The position numbers and the translations under genes were made by a program. Under the pieces are notes generated by a model. It was not told the DNA's origin and did no database searches. It worked only from the letters and a program-made list of their open reading frames with translations. This document shows positions 1-9,313 of a DNA stretch of 35,648 nucleotides, in pieces. The DNA comes from Acanthamoeba lenticulata (Eukaryota > Discosea > Longamoebia > Acanthamoebidae). Positions within the stretch are counted from its first letter, which is position 1, and the number at the start of each line of letters is the position of its first letter. The stretch covers positions 1 to 35,648 of the forward strand of contig NAVB01001950.1 of the NCBI GenBank assembly GCA_002179805.1, in the 5' to 3' direction.

Positions 1-2
1 CA

Positions 3-821
3 TCAGCGGTAATTGTTGACAAAAACACTCACAACTGTATACACTTGATGATGAAAGAGGAGAAGTTGCTCTTCATCAACCCCACAGGGCACACGCAGCT
101 GTTCACGGCACACACGGAAGTTCTTGACTTCCTCAATCACTTGTTCAACACGGATCCGGTAGTGAGCAATGGCCTTGTAGGTGTGGTCTCGTTCTCGTGG
201 AGGAGTCAAGAGACGCCAGCCTTCATCATCTAGGCCGTCAAACCCGTTGTCACCAAGCCCCCATTCGGACTCATGAAGGTGAAGATACCAGTCAGCTTTG
301 GACTCGTGGGCAAGCTGTCGGTCGTGGTGGGATCCGGGGTAAGATGGAGAGAGGTGAAGGATGGTGCCGTCAAAAGCAATGATGAGGAGGATGGTGATGG
401 TGTGTTTGCCTTTTTTAGCTGAATAAAAGCGAAAGTCAAAGGTGGAGTTGGAAGGAGAGAGGATAGGCTGTTCAGTGGCATCAAAGATCCACGTGAAGAG
501 GCGACCACACAAGGAGACACCAGTGTGCTGTCGGAATTGGAAAGAGCCCAAAGAAAGCTGGGGCTGAAGAGTGTCATAGAGCCAAGACAACAATCGCTTA
601 CGAACACGCTGAACTTGTGACTTTGTGATGCGAAAGGTGAAGGCGAGGAAGAGGTCGACAGGATAATGCTGTAAAAATAATAAAATTAAAAGTAATTCTG
701 TCGTGGGGGAAAGTGTTGGTGAACGAGCTGAAGACAGCTGTAGATGTGCAGTGTAGAGCTGAAGTAGGTTGTCAAAGCCCTCTGGAGAGACTCCCAGGTC
801 TGCTCGTGGGATGTGTGCCAT
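3..821 (-). CDS. DDE superfamily transposase (DDE_Tnp_4 / Harbinger-like), GC-rich copy
   Basis: Predicted transposase of about 272 residues that would cut and rejoin its element in the nucleus. The frame is complete, from ATG at 819-821 to TGA at 3-5. The acidic triad typical of DDE_Tnp_4 proteins can be placed: Asp in IFDATEQPI (near residue 116), Asp in YPGSHHDRQLA (near 168) and Glu in RIRVEQVIEEVK (near 229), with the GDNGFDG motif between them. An N-terminal helical part (LLLILLFLQHYPVDL) precedes the catalytic core. It is clearly homologous to the plus-strand protein at 2836-3672, but codons here are GC-rich and those there AT-rich. A TTG three codons upstream is rejected as start. The gap to its partner gene is under 50 bases, and a pyrimidine-rich tract ending in caccaag lies just upstream, so a spliced 5' exon is possible. 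Confidence 0.85.
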   Translation of the reverse strand: MAHIPRADLGVSPEGFDNLLQLYTAHLQLSSARSPTLSPTTELLLILLFLQHYPVDLFLAFTFRITKSQVQRVRKRLLSWLYDTLQPQLSLGSFQFRQHTGVSLCGRLFTWIFDATEQPILSPSNSTFDFRFYSAKKGKHTITILLIIAFDGTILHLSPSYPGSHHDRQLAHESKADWYLHLHESEWGLGDNGFDGLDDEGWRLLTPPRERDHTYKAIAHYRIRVEQVIEEVKNFRVCREQLRVPCGVDEEQLLLFHHQVYTVVSVFVNNYR

Positions 822-867
822 CAAGTCATCTACTTGGTGAAAAAAAAGAAGTAAGTTTTATTTACCT

Positions 868-1644
868 TTAATTTTGGCTGCTGCCACGAAGGGTTTTACC
901 TTTTGCACCATTGTTGACGTTCAAATAGCGCAAGAGATGGGAAGGATGACAAAAGTGCCTCTTCTTCTCTTCCACAGTGAACAACAAGCCATCTGTCTGT
1001 CACCCACATGATTTCTCGCCAGCTGTCGCCAAGAATCCAGCACACGTGCCAGCACTGTCTTGGCCATCTTCAAGTGCCTCATCTTCAGAGCCGTTGGTGA
1101 AGCTGTCAACGTGGCCATCTCCATCTGTCCTCACCTTGTTGAGCAGTTGGGTGAGGAGGTGTTGAACAGTGTCCCAGTCCTCCTCCTTGTTCAGGTGTCC
1201 TTTCCTGCAAAGGAGAACCTTTCGGTAGTTGCCAATGTTGATGTGGGGAATTCCTGCTGACTTTGGGCTGCGTTTGGTGTTGCAGAGGAGGCATCTCTTG
1301 CCAGTGAGCTGTGCAGGAGTGAGGTTGGAAGGGTCAGGTTGTGTGATGGGATGGTCTGCCTTCCTCTTCTTCTCTCATGGAGGTGTGGGAGATGCAAGAA
1401 GTGGTGAAGGAGGCTGAGAGGTTGAAGAGTCCTCAGGTGTGGTGGTTGAAGAGGCTGAAGAGGTTGTGGAGGATGGAGAGCAAGCACAGTGGTGGGTTTG
1501 TCGACCACCACAAGTTGAACAGGTGCACAGTGGAGTGACCCTGTTCAGCTCACAATATTCAATGTAGCAGTGAGGGAAGTGGATCGCCAACTTGATCAGA
1601 CTGATGGGGATGTCGCAGAAGGGGCAAATGGTGTTGGAAGACAT
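868..1644 (-). pseudogene. Zinc-ribbon-like transposon partner protein, two in-frame TGA codons
   Basis: The frame runs 259 codons from ATG at 1644 to TAA at 868-870 without frameshift, but has TGA at 1375-1377 (codon 90) and 1000-1002 (codon 215). Past both stops it still aligns with the plus-strand partner at 1966-2813: NLTPAQLTGKRCLLC against NLTPNQLSGKNCVFC, GIPHINIGNYRKVLLCRKGH against GIPYIYIGKYRKLLLCKKNH, and HLLRYL against HLFRYL. The N-terminus has C-x2-C and clustered Cys/His (CPFC, HFPHCYIEYC, CTCSTCGG, THHCAC) suggesting bound zinc. A Ser/Thr/Pro linker follows, then a second C-x2-C. The intron of the other copy is absent. Most likely a recently inactivated gene; readthrough is a less likely alternative. 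Function unknown, perhaps DNA binding or a helper for transposition, inferred only from pairing with the transposase. Confidence 0.75.
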
Positions 1645-1876
1645 GTGTGAGGCCGAGACAAAGAGTTTGACTCTCCTCCACCTATTTATTTGTCACTGTG
1701 ACCTGTTCCCCCGTGCATTTTGTTCACTTCCGCTCACTTTTGCGTGCTTTTGCACAGCCCTCGTGTGGGCGACAACAGTTTTGTGCGCTTTTGAGCGGTC
1801 AAAACCGAAAAAAACTGTTCGCGCACAGAGCAGTGCTCCGGGGAGCGAAGGGTGGATGGTGGTGCGCTTGAGTGAG

Positions 1877-1899
1877 CCGCAGTGCGCCAAAAAAATTTC
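1877..1899 (+). repeat. Putative left terminal inverted repeat of the AT-rich transposon copy
   Basis: The stretch ccgcagtgcgccaaaaaaatttc closely matches the reverse complement of 3795-3816, differing at a few bases and in the length of the A-run. It lies about 70 bases before the partner ATG. Around it, 1690-1960 is GC-rich and full of short related motifs (gcgc, ttttg, gagcg) that also occur near the end of the opposing copy. No target-site duplication was assigned, so the exact end is uncertain. Confidence 0.45.
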
Positions 1900-1965
1900 T
1901 CCACTGTGCCGGTTCACGCGGGTGAAACGGCCGCAGAGCGCAAAACGATCTGAGCGCTCACGGTG

Positions 1966-2813
1966 ATGGATGCAACAGTTGTTTGCTACTTCTGTGGCTT
2001 CGACATTAAAGCTATTGAAGTTACTATTCATTTCCCTCATTGTTATGTTGAATATTGTGAATGGAACAGTGTAGCACCCCTCTGTACCTGTTCCAACTGC
2101 AAAGGTAGATGTACCCATCATTGTGCTTGTATATCAAAATCTATTACAGCTACTAGTCCTCCTCAATCTCCACTTCTTTTTACACCTTCACCCTCTCAAG
2201 AAGAGAGTATTATAAGGCAAAAACGGCCTCGCACCATCCCAGCACCTACAACCCCCTCTGCTTTGACCAATCTTACTCCCAACCAGTTAAGTGGGAAGAA
2301 TTGTGTCTTTTGTACCACCAGGAGAAGCAGTAAAGGGGCTGGTATCCCTTACATCTATATTGGCAAGTATAGGAAGCTATTGTTATGTAAGAAGAACCAT
2401 ATTAATGATGAAAAGGAACGTGATATTATTATTGAATTATTAGAACAATTGTTTAAATATGTCCAAGACCATGGTGATAGCAATATCAATACTTTTCTTT
2501 ATGGCTCTGATGATGAAAAAGACACTGATGATGATGATGTAGAAGCAGATGAACAACCTATATGTGCTGGTTATAGAGATGTAAAAGGTATTATCATAAT
2601 TGTTTTCAATACATTTATTAACCATTATGTTTATGTTATGTTGTACCAGGCAAAACTAAATGTTCACATTTAGCATCACCTTTATTGAAAATCAAAGATG
2701 GGAACTGGAAATATTATTGTTCTATTGTGCATTTATTTCGTTATTTAGCTCTTTATAATTGTGGTCAAGGTACTTTTTCAAGAAAAAGAGGACGAAATGT
2801 AAAAGATGATTAA
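1966..2813 (+). CDS. Zinc-ribbon-like transposon partner protein (two exons)
   Basis: Exon 1 is 1966-2587 and exon 2 is 2650-2813, joined across a 62-base intron (gtattatc ... taccag). Splicing gives 261 residues ending in TAA, against 259 codons for the homologue at 868-1644. Without splicing the frame stops soon after the junction. The N-terminal Cys/His cluster (CYFC, HFPHCYVEYC, CTCSNCKG, THHCAC) and a second C-x2-C (CVFC, near residue 118) suggest zinc binding. A Pro/Ser/Thr linker and an acidic stretch (DEKDTDDDDVEADE, near residues 190-205) follow, and the C-terminus is basic (SRKRGR). I do not recognise the family. It lies only 23 bases before the transposase frame, so it probably belongs to the element. 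The first ATG is used; a GTG one codon upstream is rejected. Confidence 0.7.
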
Positions 2814-2835
2814 TGTTGTTAACAAATAAAATAAA

Positions 2836-3672
2836 GTGACACATTATATCTATCAATTGCCTAGATTTTGTTTTGGAGAATTATTGGGAATATCAATTGA
2901 TGGTTATCATCAATTATTACAACTTTATTGTTCTCATTTACAACAATTAGCAACAAGATACCATTTTTTTTCTCCAAGTGATGAATTGATATTGATGTTT
3001 TTATTTTTACGTCATTATCCAGTTGATCTTTTATTGGCATTTATGATGTGTTGCACCAAAGCTCAAGTGCAACAAGTTAGGCATCGTGTTCTTCCATGGC
3101 TTTATATCACTTTAAAACCACAATTATCTATGAAAACAGCTGAATTTCGTTTACAACAAGGAGTAAATATTTTTGGTCATATATTTATTTGGATATTTGA
3201 TTGTACTGAACAACGTATAATGGTTCCTACCAATGTTTTGTTTAATTCTTTATTTTATTCAGCCAAAAAAGATGCTCATACTATTAGTATTTTGTTGATT
3301 ATTGCAATAGATGGTACAATTCTTTATATATCTCCATCACATCCTGGATCTTTACATGATAGAAAAATAGCCCAATTATGTAAAGATAAATGGTATCCTT
3401 TATTACATGAAAGTGAATGGGGTTTGGGAGATAATGGATTTGATGGTTTACATGATTGGCGTGTGCTTACTCCACCAAGAGAAAAAGATGATATTTATCG
3501 TCTTATTGCTCATTATCGTATTAAAGTAGAACAAAAAATTGAAGAATTAAAAAATTATAGAGTATGTAAAGAGCAATTACGAATCCCTTGTGGGGATGAT
3601 AACACTTCTTTGCTTTTATTCCATCAACAAGTTTACACAATTGTTGCTGTATTAGTGAATAATTATCATTAA
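2836..3672 (+). CDS. DDE superfamily transposase, AT-rich copy, start codon unclear
   Basis: An open frame of 278 codons homologous along its length to the protein at 3-821. The catalytic acids are Asp in IFDCTEQRI, Asp in HPGSLHDRKIA and Glu in RIKVEQKIEELK; GDNGFDG is kept. The frame opens at GTG (2836), an in-frame TAA lies at 2827-2829, and no upstream in-frame ATG exists. A eukaryotic gene would need a spliced leader exon or an internal ATG (for example in LILMFLF, which would lose the N-terminal helices). Either the start has been lost or the protein is made by splicing from the partner transcript. AATAAA follows the TAA stop at 3674-3679. There are no frameshifts or internal stops, so the body is well preserved. 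Confidence 0.8.
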   Translation: MTHYIYQLPRFCFGELLGISIDGYHQLLQLYCSHLQQLATRYHFFSPSDELILMFLFLRHYPVDLLLAFMMCCTKAQVQQVRHRVLPWLYITLKPQLSMKTAEFRLQQGVNIFGHIFIWIFDCTEQRIMVPTNVLFNSLFYSAKKDAHTISILLIIAIDGTILYISPSHPGSLHDRKIAQLCKDKWYPLLHESEWGLGDNGFDGLHDWRVLTPPREKDDIYRLIAHYRIKVEQKIEELKNYRVCKEQLRIPCGDDNTSLLLFHQQVYTIVAVLVNNYH

Positions 3673-3673
3673 A

Positions 3674-3679
3674 AATAAA
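3674..3679 (+). terminator. Polyadenylation signal of the AT-rich transposase
   Basis: AATAAA starts two bases after the TAA at 3670-3672, giving a very short 3' untranslated region. Confidence 0.5.
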
Positions 3680-3794
3680 CAATGTGGATACACATTTTTA
3701 CAGCCACCTACTTGTTCCCACTCCCCTTCACTCATTTTCACCACGGCTCACACACGTTCACAATGGCGCACTCCGTTCCACCACGGTGCACCGC

Positions 3795-3816
3795 GAAATT
3801 TTTTCGCGCACCGCGG
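3795..3816 (-). repeat. Putative right terminal inverted repeat of the AT-rich transposon copy
   Basis: The stretch gaaattttttcgcgcaccgcgg is close to the reverse complement of 1877-1899. It sits inside a longer local palindrome-rich run (ccacggtgcaccgcg ... cgcgcaccgcggtgcaccg, about 3781-3823) that could fold on itself. The kinase gene begins right after it. Confidence 0.45.
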
Positions 3817-3889
3817 TGCACCGTTGTCCACCTTCCGGACGCGGGATTACGTGGGTGATGGATGGCGGGGGAGGCGACGAACAGAAGCG

Positions 3890-4981
3890 ATGAAGGCGAT
3901 CTCCTGGGCGGCACCGAGCCCCCCGCGTCGACCCAGTCGCCCGGTCGCCTGCGCCGCGTCCCAGTTCCGGTTCCGCCCTAGTGGCGATCAAGTCTTCAGC
4001 CTGGAACTCGACGATGCCGAAGAAGGCGACGGTGACTCGACCACGGCCGGTAGCAAGCACGGTCGACGCCACGATGGCGACGAAGAAGACGACGAAGACG
4101 ACGACAAGCCATGTGAGGACAACCAGTGGGACGAACGGTGGGACCAGGGCATGGGCCTGTGCTCGTCCAACTGGTGCCCGTGGATCATCGACCGGCGCAA
4201 GATCTTGGTCGGCGACGAGATGGGGCGCGGCAACTACGGCCAGGTCAACGATGGCACCTACGACGGGCGGCGCGTGGCAATCAAGCAGCTCTACAAGGGA
4301 CGGCTCGACGATCAAGCGCTGATCAAGATGCGAAAGGAAGCCGCGCTCCTGAGCAACATCGACCACCCGAACGTGGCCAAGCTCATCGGGCTGTCGATCG
4401 CTGATGCCGGCAGCCCACTGCTGGTGCTCGAGTTCGTGACGCGCGGCAGCCTTCGCGACATCTTGAGCGACCGCTCGATCAAGCTGCCGTGGGCCCGCCG
4501 TATCCGGATGCTGCGCGATGCAGCGCTGGGTGTAGCGGATTTGCACGAGCGCGGCGTGCTGCATCGTGACGTCAAGTCATCCAACCTGCTGGTGGACGAC
4601 GACTTCACCGTCAAGGTGGGCGATTTCGGCTTCTCCACGGCCAAGCAGGACAACGGCACGATGACTCGCTGCGGCACGCCCTGCTGGACGGCGCCAGAGA
4701 TCATCAGCGGCTCTGAGAAGACGACAGACAAGGCCGATGTCTACAGCTTTGGCATCGTCATGTGGGAAGTGCTCACTCGCGAGGTGCCCTACCACAACAA
4801 GAACATGACCACCGTCGCCATGGACGTCATCAGTGGCGAGCGTCCGCCCGTGCCTGCCGACTGTCCCAAGGCCTACGCCGAACTCATGTAGCGCGCGTGG
4901 AACGGCAAGCCTAGCAAGCGTCCAGACATGGCTGATATTGTCATGTACCTCAACGCGGAGGCTGATGGTGTCAATGCCTAG
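3890..4981 (+). pseudogene. TKL-type Ser/Thr protein kinase interrupted by TAG
   Basis: From ATG at 3890 the frame encodes an acidic leader (DEEDDEDDDK) and then a kinase domain like those of Acanthamoeba multidomain kinases, opening with the NWCPWIIDRRKI motif. Visible elements: glycine loop GRGNYGQV, Lys in VAIKQL, catalytic loop HRDVKSSN, DFG, activation segment TRCGTPCWTAPEI, and DVYSFGIVMWEVLT. A TAG at 4889-4891 stops the frame just before the conserved Trp and Arg of subdomain XI. The same frame then continues with RAWNGKPSKRPDM and ends with TAG at 4979-4981, so one C-to-T change (CAG to TAG) would explain the break. The product lacks the last helices and is probably unstable. The AT-rich transposon ends immediately upstream and may have displaced the promoter or earlier exons. 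An upstream TTG is rejected as start. Confidence 0.8.
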
Positions 4982-5206
4982 TTGTAGTAGTTGTAGAAAT
5001 AGTTTGGCCTCTCAATTCATGAAACTCTTTTTAACAGAATGAATTGAGCACTTCTCTCGTCGACCTCTATGTTCCTCCCCTTTGCCTATTTTGCCGAGCG
5101 CTGCACCAGGTGCTGGCAAGTCCTTCCATCTTGCTGTTCGTGCGCACAAAAAACCACACCACTCCGTACTCCGCCAGGACCGGGATCAGAAACTCCAGAT
5201 TTCACT

Positions 5207-5212
5207 TTTATT
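5207..5212 (-). terminator. Polyadenylation signal of the first ABCG gene
   Basis: AATAAA on the minus strand about 57 bases after the TAG stop of the ABCG gene. The stretch 4982-5206 between the kinase and this point shows no convincing gene. Confidence 0.5.
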
Positions 5213-5268
5213 TTCTCTCAGTAACTTTTGTACACGGGAGCACGTGCGGCACGGCACGAGAAAGAGCT

Positions 5269-7936
5269 CTAGGTGGACGACTTCTTGCGAGCCAGAAGGA
5301 CTAGAGCGAGGTAGGTGAGGACACGCAGAATCAGGAAGATCGCGAGAAGGCACACAGGTCCAATCCACAAATGGTAGCGGTCGAAGTCGAGTCGTCGGAT
5401 GATGTCCTCACCCGTCTCGTAGGGGCAGACACCGTTGACCAGTTCGCTTGCGCTGCAGTGGAACCGAACGCCGTCAAACTCGTTGATTGCCAGCGGCATG
5501 AAGGCGTAGAAGAAAGGCGATATGTAGAGCAGCCAGTAGAAGTAGTAGGGGATATCAGACACGACGAGGAACAGGCCGCCCACCAGCATGTGTGGGATAA
5601 CCGTCACTGGAAACAGTGACAATGCGACTCTGTGAAAGGGGGACATCAGTGAGACACACGTGTAAACATGGTGGGTACGCTCGGCATGGGACAGGCGTAC
5701 GGGATTTCGGTGCCAACGCTGACCAGGAGACCGAGCGACTGGGCGATGTTGGCGACAATGATAGTGATGCCCAGACAGATGAAGTAGGCATCCGCTGTCT
5801 CCCGGAGCCCGACCTGATAGGAAAAGAATAATTTTGATCAAGAGTCAACTTGAGGCAGCGGCAACAAGGTGCACCACCTGGTGGGTTGATTGAACACGTA
5901 CCATCCAGTAGATGATGGTGGTGACGATAGTGGGATAAATGATTTGAAAGGGCAGATCGGCCGTGGACTTGGCCAGGTAGTAGGCTGTCACGCCATACAT
6001 GCCGTTGGCGTACTCGCGCAGGAATGCCGGGCGTTCCGAGGGGACTGTCCATGCCAACAACAACAACAACAACAAAGTGATGAGAGGTCAATGTACACAC
6101 CAAGTGTGCACTGACAAGAGGCGACATGACGTACAGAGATGAAGAACAGAGGTGCCGGTCATGAACATGGCCTGGGTCACCAGCAAGTAGAGCACGCCCA
6201 TCCGGTTTTGGATGTCGCTTTGACCATAGCCAATCCGCAGGAAAAGCAATCCGGTAACGAGTGCAATACCAGTGTTGATAATCAGTCGCTGTGTCGTCGT
6301 ACCTGCAATAGAAAACACAACAACAACTTGAGAATTGTCCAAAATGCCGCCTCGTGGGGGTGAAGATTTCTTTGGGGGGGAGCGTTTGTGTGTACCAGGG
6401 TCGCGGATGTACTGCTTGAAAGATCGACTCAAGAGCAACATAAACTGAGCCGGGAAGAGTGGAGAGGCCTTCTTCAGCTTGGGCAGCTTCTCGTTCTTGA
6501 ACTCGACCTGCTCGTGGCCCTCCTCGGACGCGCCCTCGCCCTCAGTTTCGTCGATGTTGACGTCGTCGCTGTGCTCCTTGCCGGCCTTGTGGTGTGTGGC
6601 GGTGGGCATGAGGGACGACTGGCGGAGGTTTATGGTGTGGCCCTCGATCGGGAGGATGTTGTTGTGGGCCTTGTGGTAGGCGTCGAGGCTCTTGATGCGG
6701 GCGATGTAATTCTCCTCTGGCACATTCTCCGAGCGCGAGAGGAGGCGCATGTAGTAGTCCGACGGGTTCGTGAACTGAGGGCATGGATAGCCCTGCTTGC
6801 CAAAATAGGAGGTGAGCTGCTTCACGGGCCCGCTGTAGACGAGCGAGCCGTTGGCCAGCAGAAAGACATCGTCGAAGAGGCTGAAGATCTCCGATGACGG
6901 CTGATGGATTGTGCAGACGATTGTGCGGCCCTGGCGAGCGAGATCGCGCAGGATGGTGACAGCTTGCTCGGCCATGGTGCTGTCCAGGCCCGATGTGGGC
7001 TCGTCCAGGAAGAGCAGCCGCGGGTTGACCAGTAATTCGAGCCCGATCGACACGCGTCGTCGCTCACCACCGGAGATGCCGCGAGTGACTCCGGGCACGC
7101 CCACCCGAGTGTCGCCGCACTTGATCAAGTTGAGCTGGCGCATGACCTTCTCGACACGCGCCAGCTTGGCCTCCTTGCTCATGACTCGAGGCAGTCGCAA
7201 CAACGCCGAGTACGTGAGCAGCTCCCTGTTTTTGTGCCCGGCGCGGTTACCCAAAGTGCGTTAGGACTAGATCGAGAGAGCGAGAGTGGGTGACAGGTAT
7301 ACCTGGGAGTGAGGTTGCCGAGCAGAGTGTCTTCCTGCATGACGTAGGCGCTCACCTGCTTGAACTGGTTGCGGCTCAGCTTGTGGCCGTTGATGAGAAT
7401 TTGACCTTCAAGGTGCCCGCTCCTTGTGCGACCGCTAAGCAGATTGAGGAACGAAGTCTTACCCGCACCTGCACGGGACGAGGAGCCACAATCCGAAGCG
7501 TTGAGCTCAAGCTGGCGCGCGCGCGCGCGCGCACGCAAGAGCAGAATGTCTCTGAGGCTAGCCACTCACCTGAAGGACCCATGATGGCCACCAGACGGCC
7601 GGGAAGGAAGTGCCCTGACATGGGCTGAAGGATGTGCTTGGTCTCTTTCTCCCACAGCTTGTCGGTGCCGCAAAGTTTGGCCGGGAGGCCGCGAAGGCCG
7701 TTGGACAGAGGGCCCTTGGTCAGCTTGACCGAGAACCCAATGTCGTGGAAGGACAGGCACACGGGCGGAACGTGTTGATTCTCCGTCGCCTCGCTATCGT
7801 AGTCGTCGTTGTCCAGGCTGTCGGAGCTTCGACCAGACTCCACGTCCGGGTGCGGGTGGCTGTTTTCTTTTTCGTCACTAGCTCGCGAGCTGCGCCGCGA
7901 GAAGTCGTCAACCAGCTCTATGTCCTGGGTTTGCAT
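5269..7936 (-). CDS. ABCG (White/PDR5-type) half-transporter, seven exons
   Basis: Membrane ATPase with an N-terminal nucleotide-binding domain and C-terminal membrane domain; half-transporters of this family dimerise to export lipids, sterols or drugs. Exons on the minus strand: 7936-7570, 7468-7303, 7225-6396, 6302-6135, 6044-5902, 5813-5701, 5629-5269. All introns are GT-AG, and the joined frame is 716 codons with no stop before TAG. Walker A is GPSGAGKTS (split by intron 1, near residue 120), then ABC signature ISGGERRRVS (near 227), Walker [13 protein letters not shown] and switch IVCTIHQPS. An acidic linker (NIDETEGEGASEE) joins the two halves. The membrane half has the FPSERPAF motif, several hydrophobic spans and MLVGGLFLV. 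The cytosolic N-terminus is acidic. Intron 1 contains an alternating GC run near 7514-7532. Substrate cannot be told from sequence. It looks intact. Confidence 0.93.
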
Positions 7937-8518
7937 TCTCGTGTAGAGAGAGGGTGGTTCTAGTACTATTTGCCATAGACAGAGGGCTTGGTTTTTGTAC
8001 CCTCGCGTCAGCCGTAAAAAAGCCGAGTGATCGGCCGTGCACTTTCCTTAAGTTGACAATCAAGCGGGAAAATATCCTATTGGGCGGAGAGTTTGGAAAA
8101 GAAAGTTGTCGATTCGACGCGTCTCTTTTCCGCGCTAAAGTTCCCATTGGGGCGGCGTGCTCAAGATTGCTCTCCACCACTTCAAAGGTTCTTTGCCGGG
8201 CAGGAGACCGCGAAAGCTGGAGAGGTAAGTTACTGCAACGTTCCAGTTCTTGCAGCTTGTTTCAGAAGTAGCAACGAGCCAGGACACAGGAACGCACCAG
8301 AGGGGAAAGCAGGAAGAAGGAGCCGAGGTGATGCTCGTCGGGGTCCGCCAGGCGGGTGTGCCTGGCTGCACGTGCTAAAGGACATGACTGCCGCTACCAG
8401 TTGTAGCGGCGTATTCATGTAATGATGATAACATTTTATTATTTATTATTGCAGTTCCTGAACAATACGATACCGGTTTGACCCAAGCAGCAGCAGGCCA
8501 TAAAAACCATTGCAATGA
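7937..8518. other. Intergenic: ABCG promoter side and COMMD7 downstream side
   Basis: No gene is supported here. The part next to the ABCG start carries E2F-like runs (gcgggaaa near 8067, tttccgcgc near 8128) and an attggg box near 8080. A perfect 8-base stem with 5-base loop (gccgctac / gtagcggc, 8390-8410) lies about 100 bases beyond the COMMD7 stop, followed by AT-rich sequence. Roles are guesses. Confidence 0.4.
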
Positions 8519-9313
8519 TCAGCTGAAGAAGTCCAGAGAGGCCTTGGCCTTCTCCATTTCGTGAAGGAACTGATAGAACTGCGGAAGTGAGAGTTCTGGT
8601 GTGTGTGTGTGTGTGTGTTGGGAGTGAGTGAGGGCCGTCTACGGAGCAGAATAAGGACCAGAGCGTCTGAAAAAAATATGAAATAATGATGATAAGAACG
8701 CAGTGGCCGCACCCATGCTCACGTTGTCTCTGGTGACTCCCTTGTTGAGCACCAGCTTCAGTTGCAGAAAAGTGCTGCCAACACGAAACATCTCTGACGT
8801 CGACGACGTCACTGCGCCACATGAAGATACACACACAAACACAACGGATGAAGCACAGAGTTATGAAAGAACAAAGCAAAGGATCAAGGAATGCACATCA
8901 ATACCGCCAAATCGCCAATCCATATCAACGAGCTCATTAACCATGAGAGTCTGCTCACTTGCAGCTCGGCTCAGATCAAGGTAGTGCCTCTTCCACAGCT
9001 GTTCAGCCTTTTCCGCCTTGTCCTCCGCAAGGCCTGTCCACCACGCAATGGATTCCCCCCCCCCAACCACCGACACCACATACAAATGCAAGCAAACGGT
9101 GACGACGACACTAGAGTAAGAGGACAGTAACCCGAGCAGACCACGCAATCTAACACCTCCAGGAGACAACAAGGCCTGCACTTGAAAAACCACGCCAGAC
9201 ACACATCCACAGGCCACACAGAAAAACATGCAACATTGGCCACCAAGGTACATACGAAGCTCAACAAGGTCCTCCTTCATGTAAGCGGGAGTGAGATTCG
9301 ACTTAAGTGCTCC
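8519..9313 (-). CDS. COMMD7: COMMD7 homologue, COMM-domain protein (3' exons)
   Basis: COMM-domain proteins are subunits of the Commander complex, which recycles membrane cargo from endosomes. Four exons are clear on the minus strand: 9313-9256, 9033-8905, 8811-8713 and 8595-8519. All introns are GT-AG (the first exon's upstream acceptor is aag), and the joined frame is 121 codons ending in TGA. The product reads GALKSNLTPAYMKEDLVELR, then LAEDKAEKAEQLW, EQTLMVNELVDMDWRFGVTS, VGSTFLQLKLVL and LPQFYQFLHEMEKAKASLDF. This follows the human COMMD7 C-terminus segment by segment, including the Trp of the COMM domain. The N-terminal helical part should lie upstream (coding-like stretches at about 9560-9720, minus strand), but I could not fix those exons. 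A GT repeat (about 8598-8619) fills the last intron. Confidence 0.85.

Larger units (their letters stand above)
1..1826 (-). mobile_element. GC-rich copy of a two-gene DDE transposon (minus orientation)
   Basis: Two minus-strand genes in the order partner (868-1644) then transposase (3-821) match, in the same order, two plus-strand genes at 1966-3672. The 5' end of this copy faces the 5' end of the other. The right boundary near 1826 is a guess: the stretch 1812-1826 (A-run followed by cgcgcac) resembles the end of the other copy at 3795-3810. The left end lies outside the window. Coding GC is near host level. The transposase frame is intact while the partner frame has two nonsense codons, so this copy is probably not autonomous today. 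Confidence 0.7.
1877..3816 (+). mobile_element. AT-rich copy of the two-gene DDE transposon (plus orientation)
   Basis: This element has the same gene order as the minus-strand copy: zinc-ribbon-like partner (spliced, intact) then transposase. It is bounded by putative terminal inverted repeats at 1877-1899 and 3795-3816. The coding part is strongly AT-rich (tta, aaa, att and gat codons dominate), unlike every other gene in the window, while its ends are GC-rich. This suggests it spent a long time in an AT-rich genome before arriving here. Its right end lies less than 80 bases before the start codon of the kinase gene. Confidence 0.65.

Noticed and set aside
870..1010. Intron in the GC-rich partner gene matching the one in the AT-rich copy
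   Set aside because: The frame is continuous at that point and aligns directly across it; the apparent break is a TGA at 1000-1002, not an intron.
3758..4564. 268-codon minus-strand frame opposite the kinase gene
   Set aside because: High GC keeps the antisense frame open; all kinase motifs are on the plus strand.
3890..4981. Viral origin for the kinase gene
   Set aside because: The motif wording and acidic leader fit amoeba multidomain kinases, and the gene lies among host genes far from the virus-like block.
8390..8410. Perfect small hairpin as a structured RNA gene
   Set aside because: One 8-base stem without flanking structure or conservation is not enough; it may be chance in the spacer.
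8598..8620. GT repeat as possible regulatory DNA
   Set aside because: It lies inside the last intron of the COMMD7 homologue and is an ordinary microsatellite.
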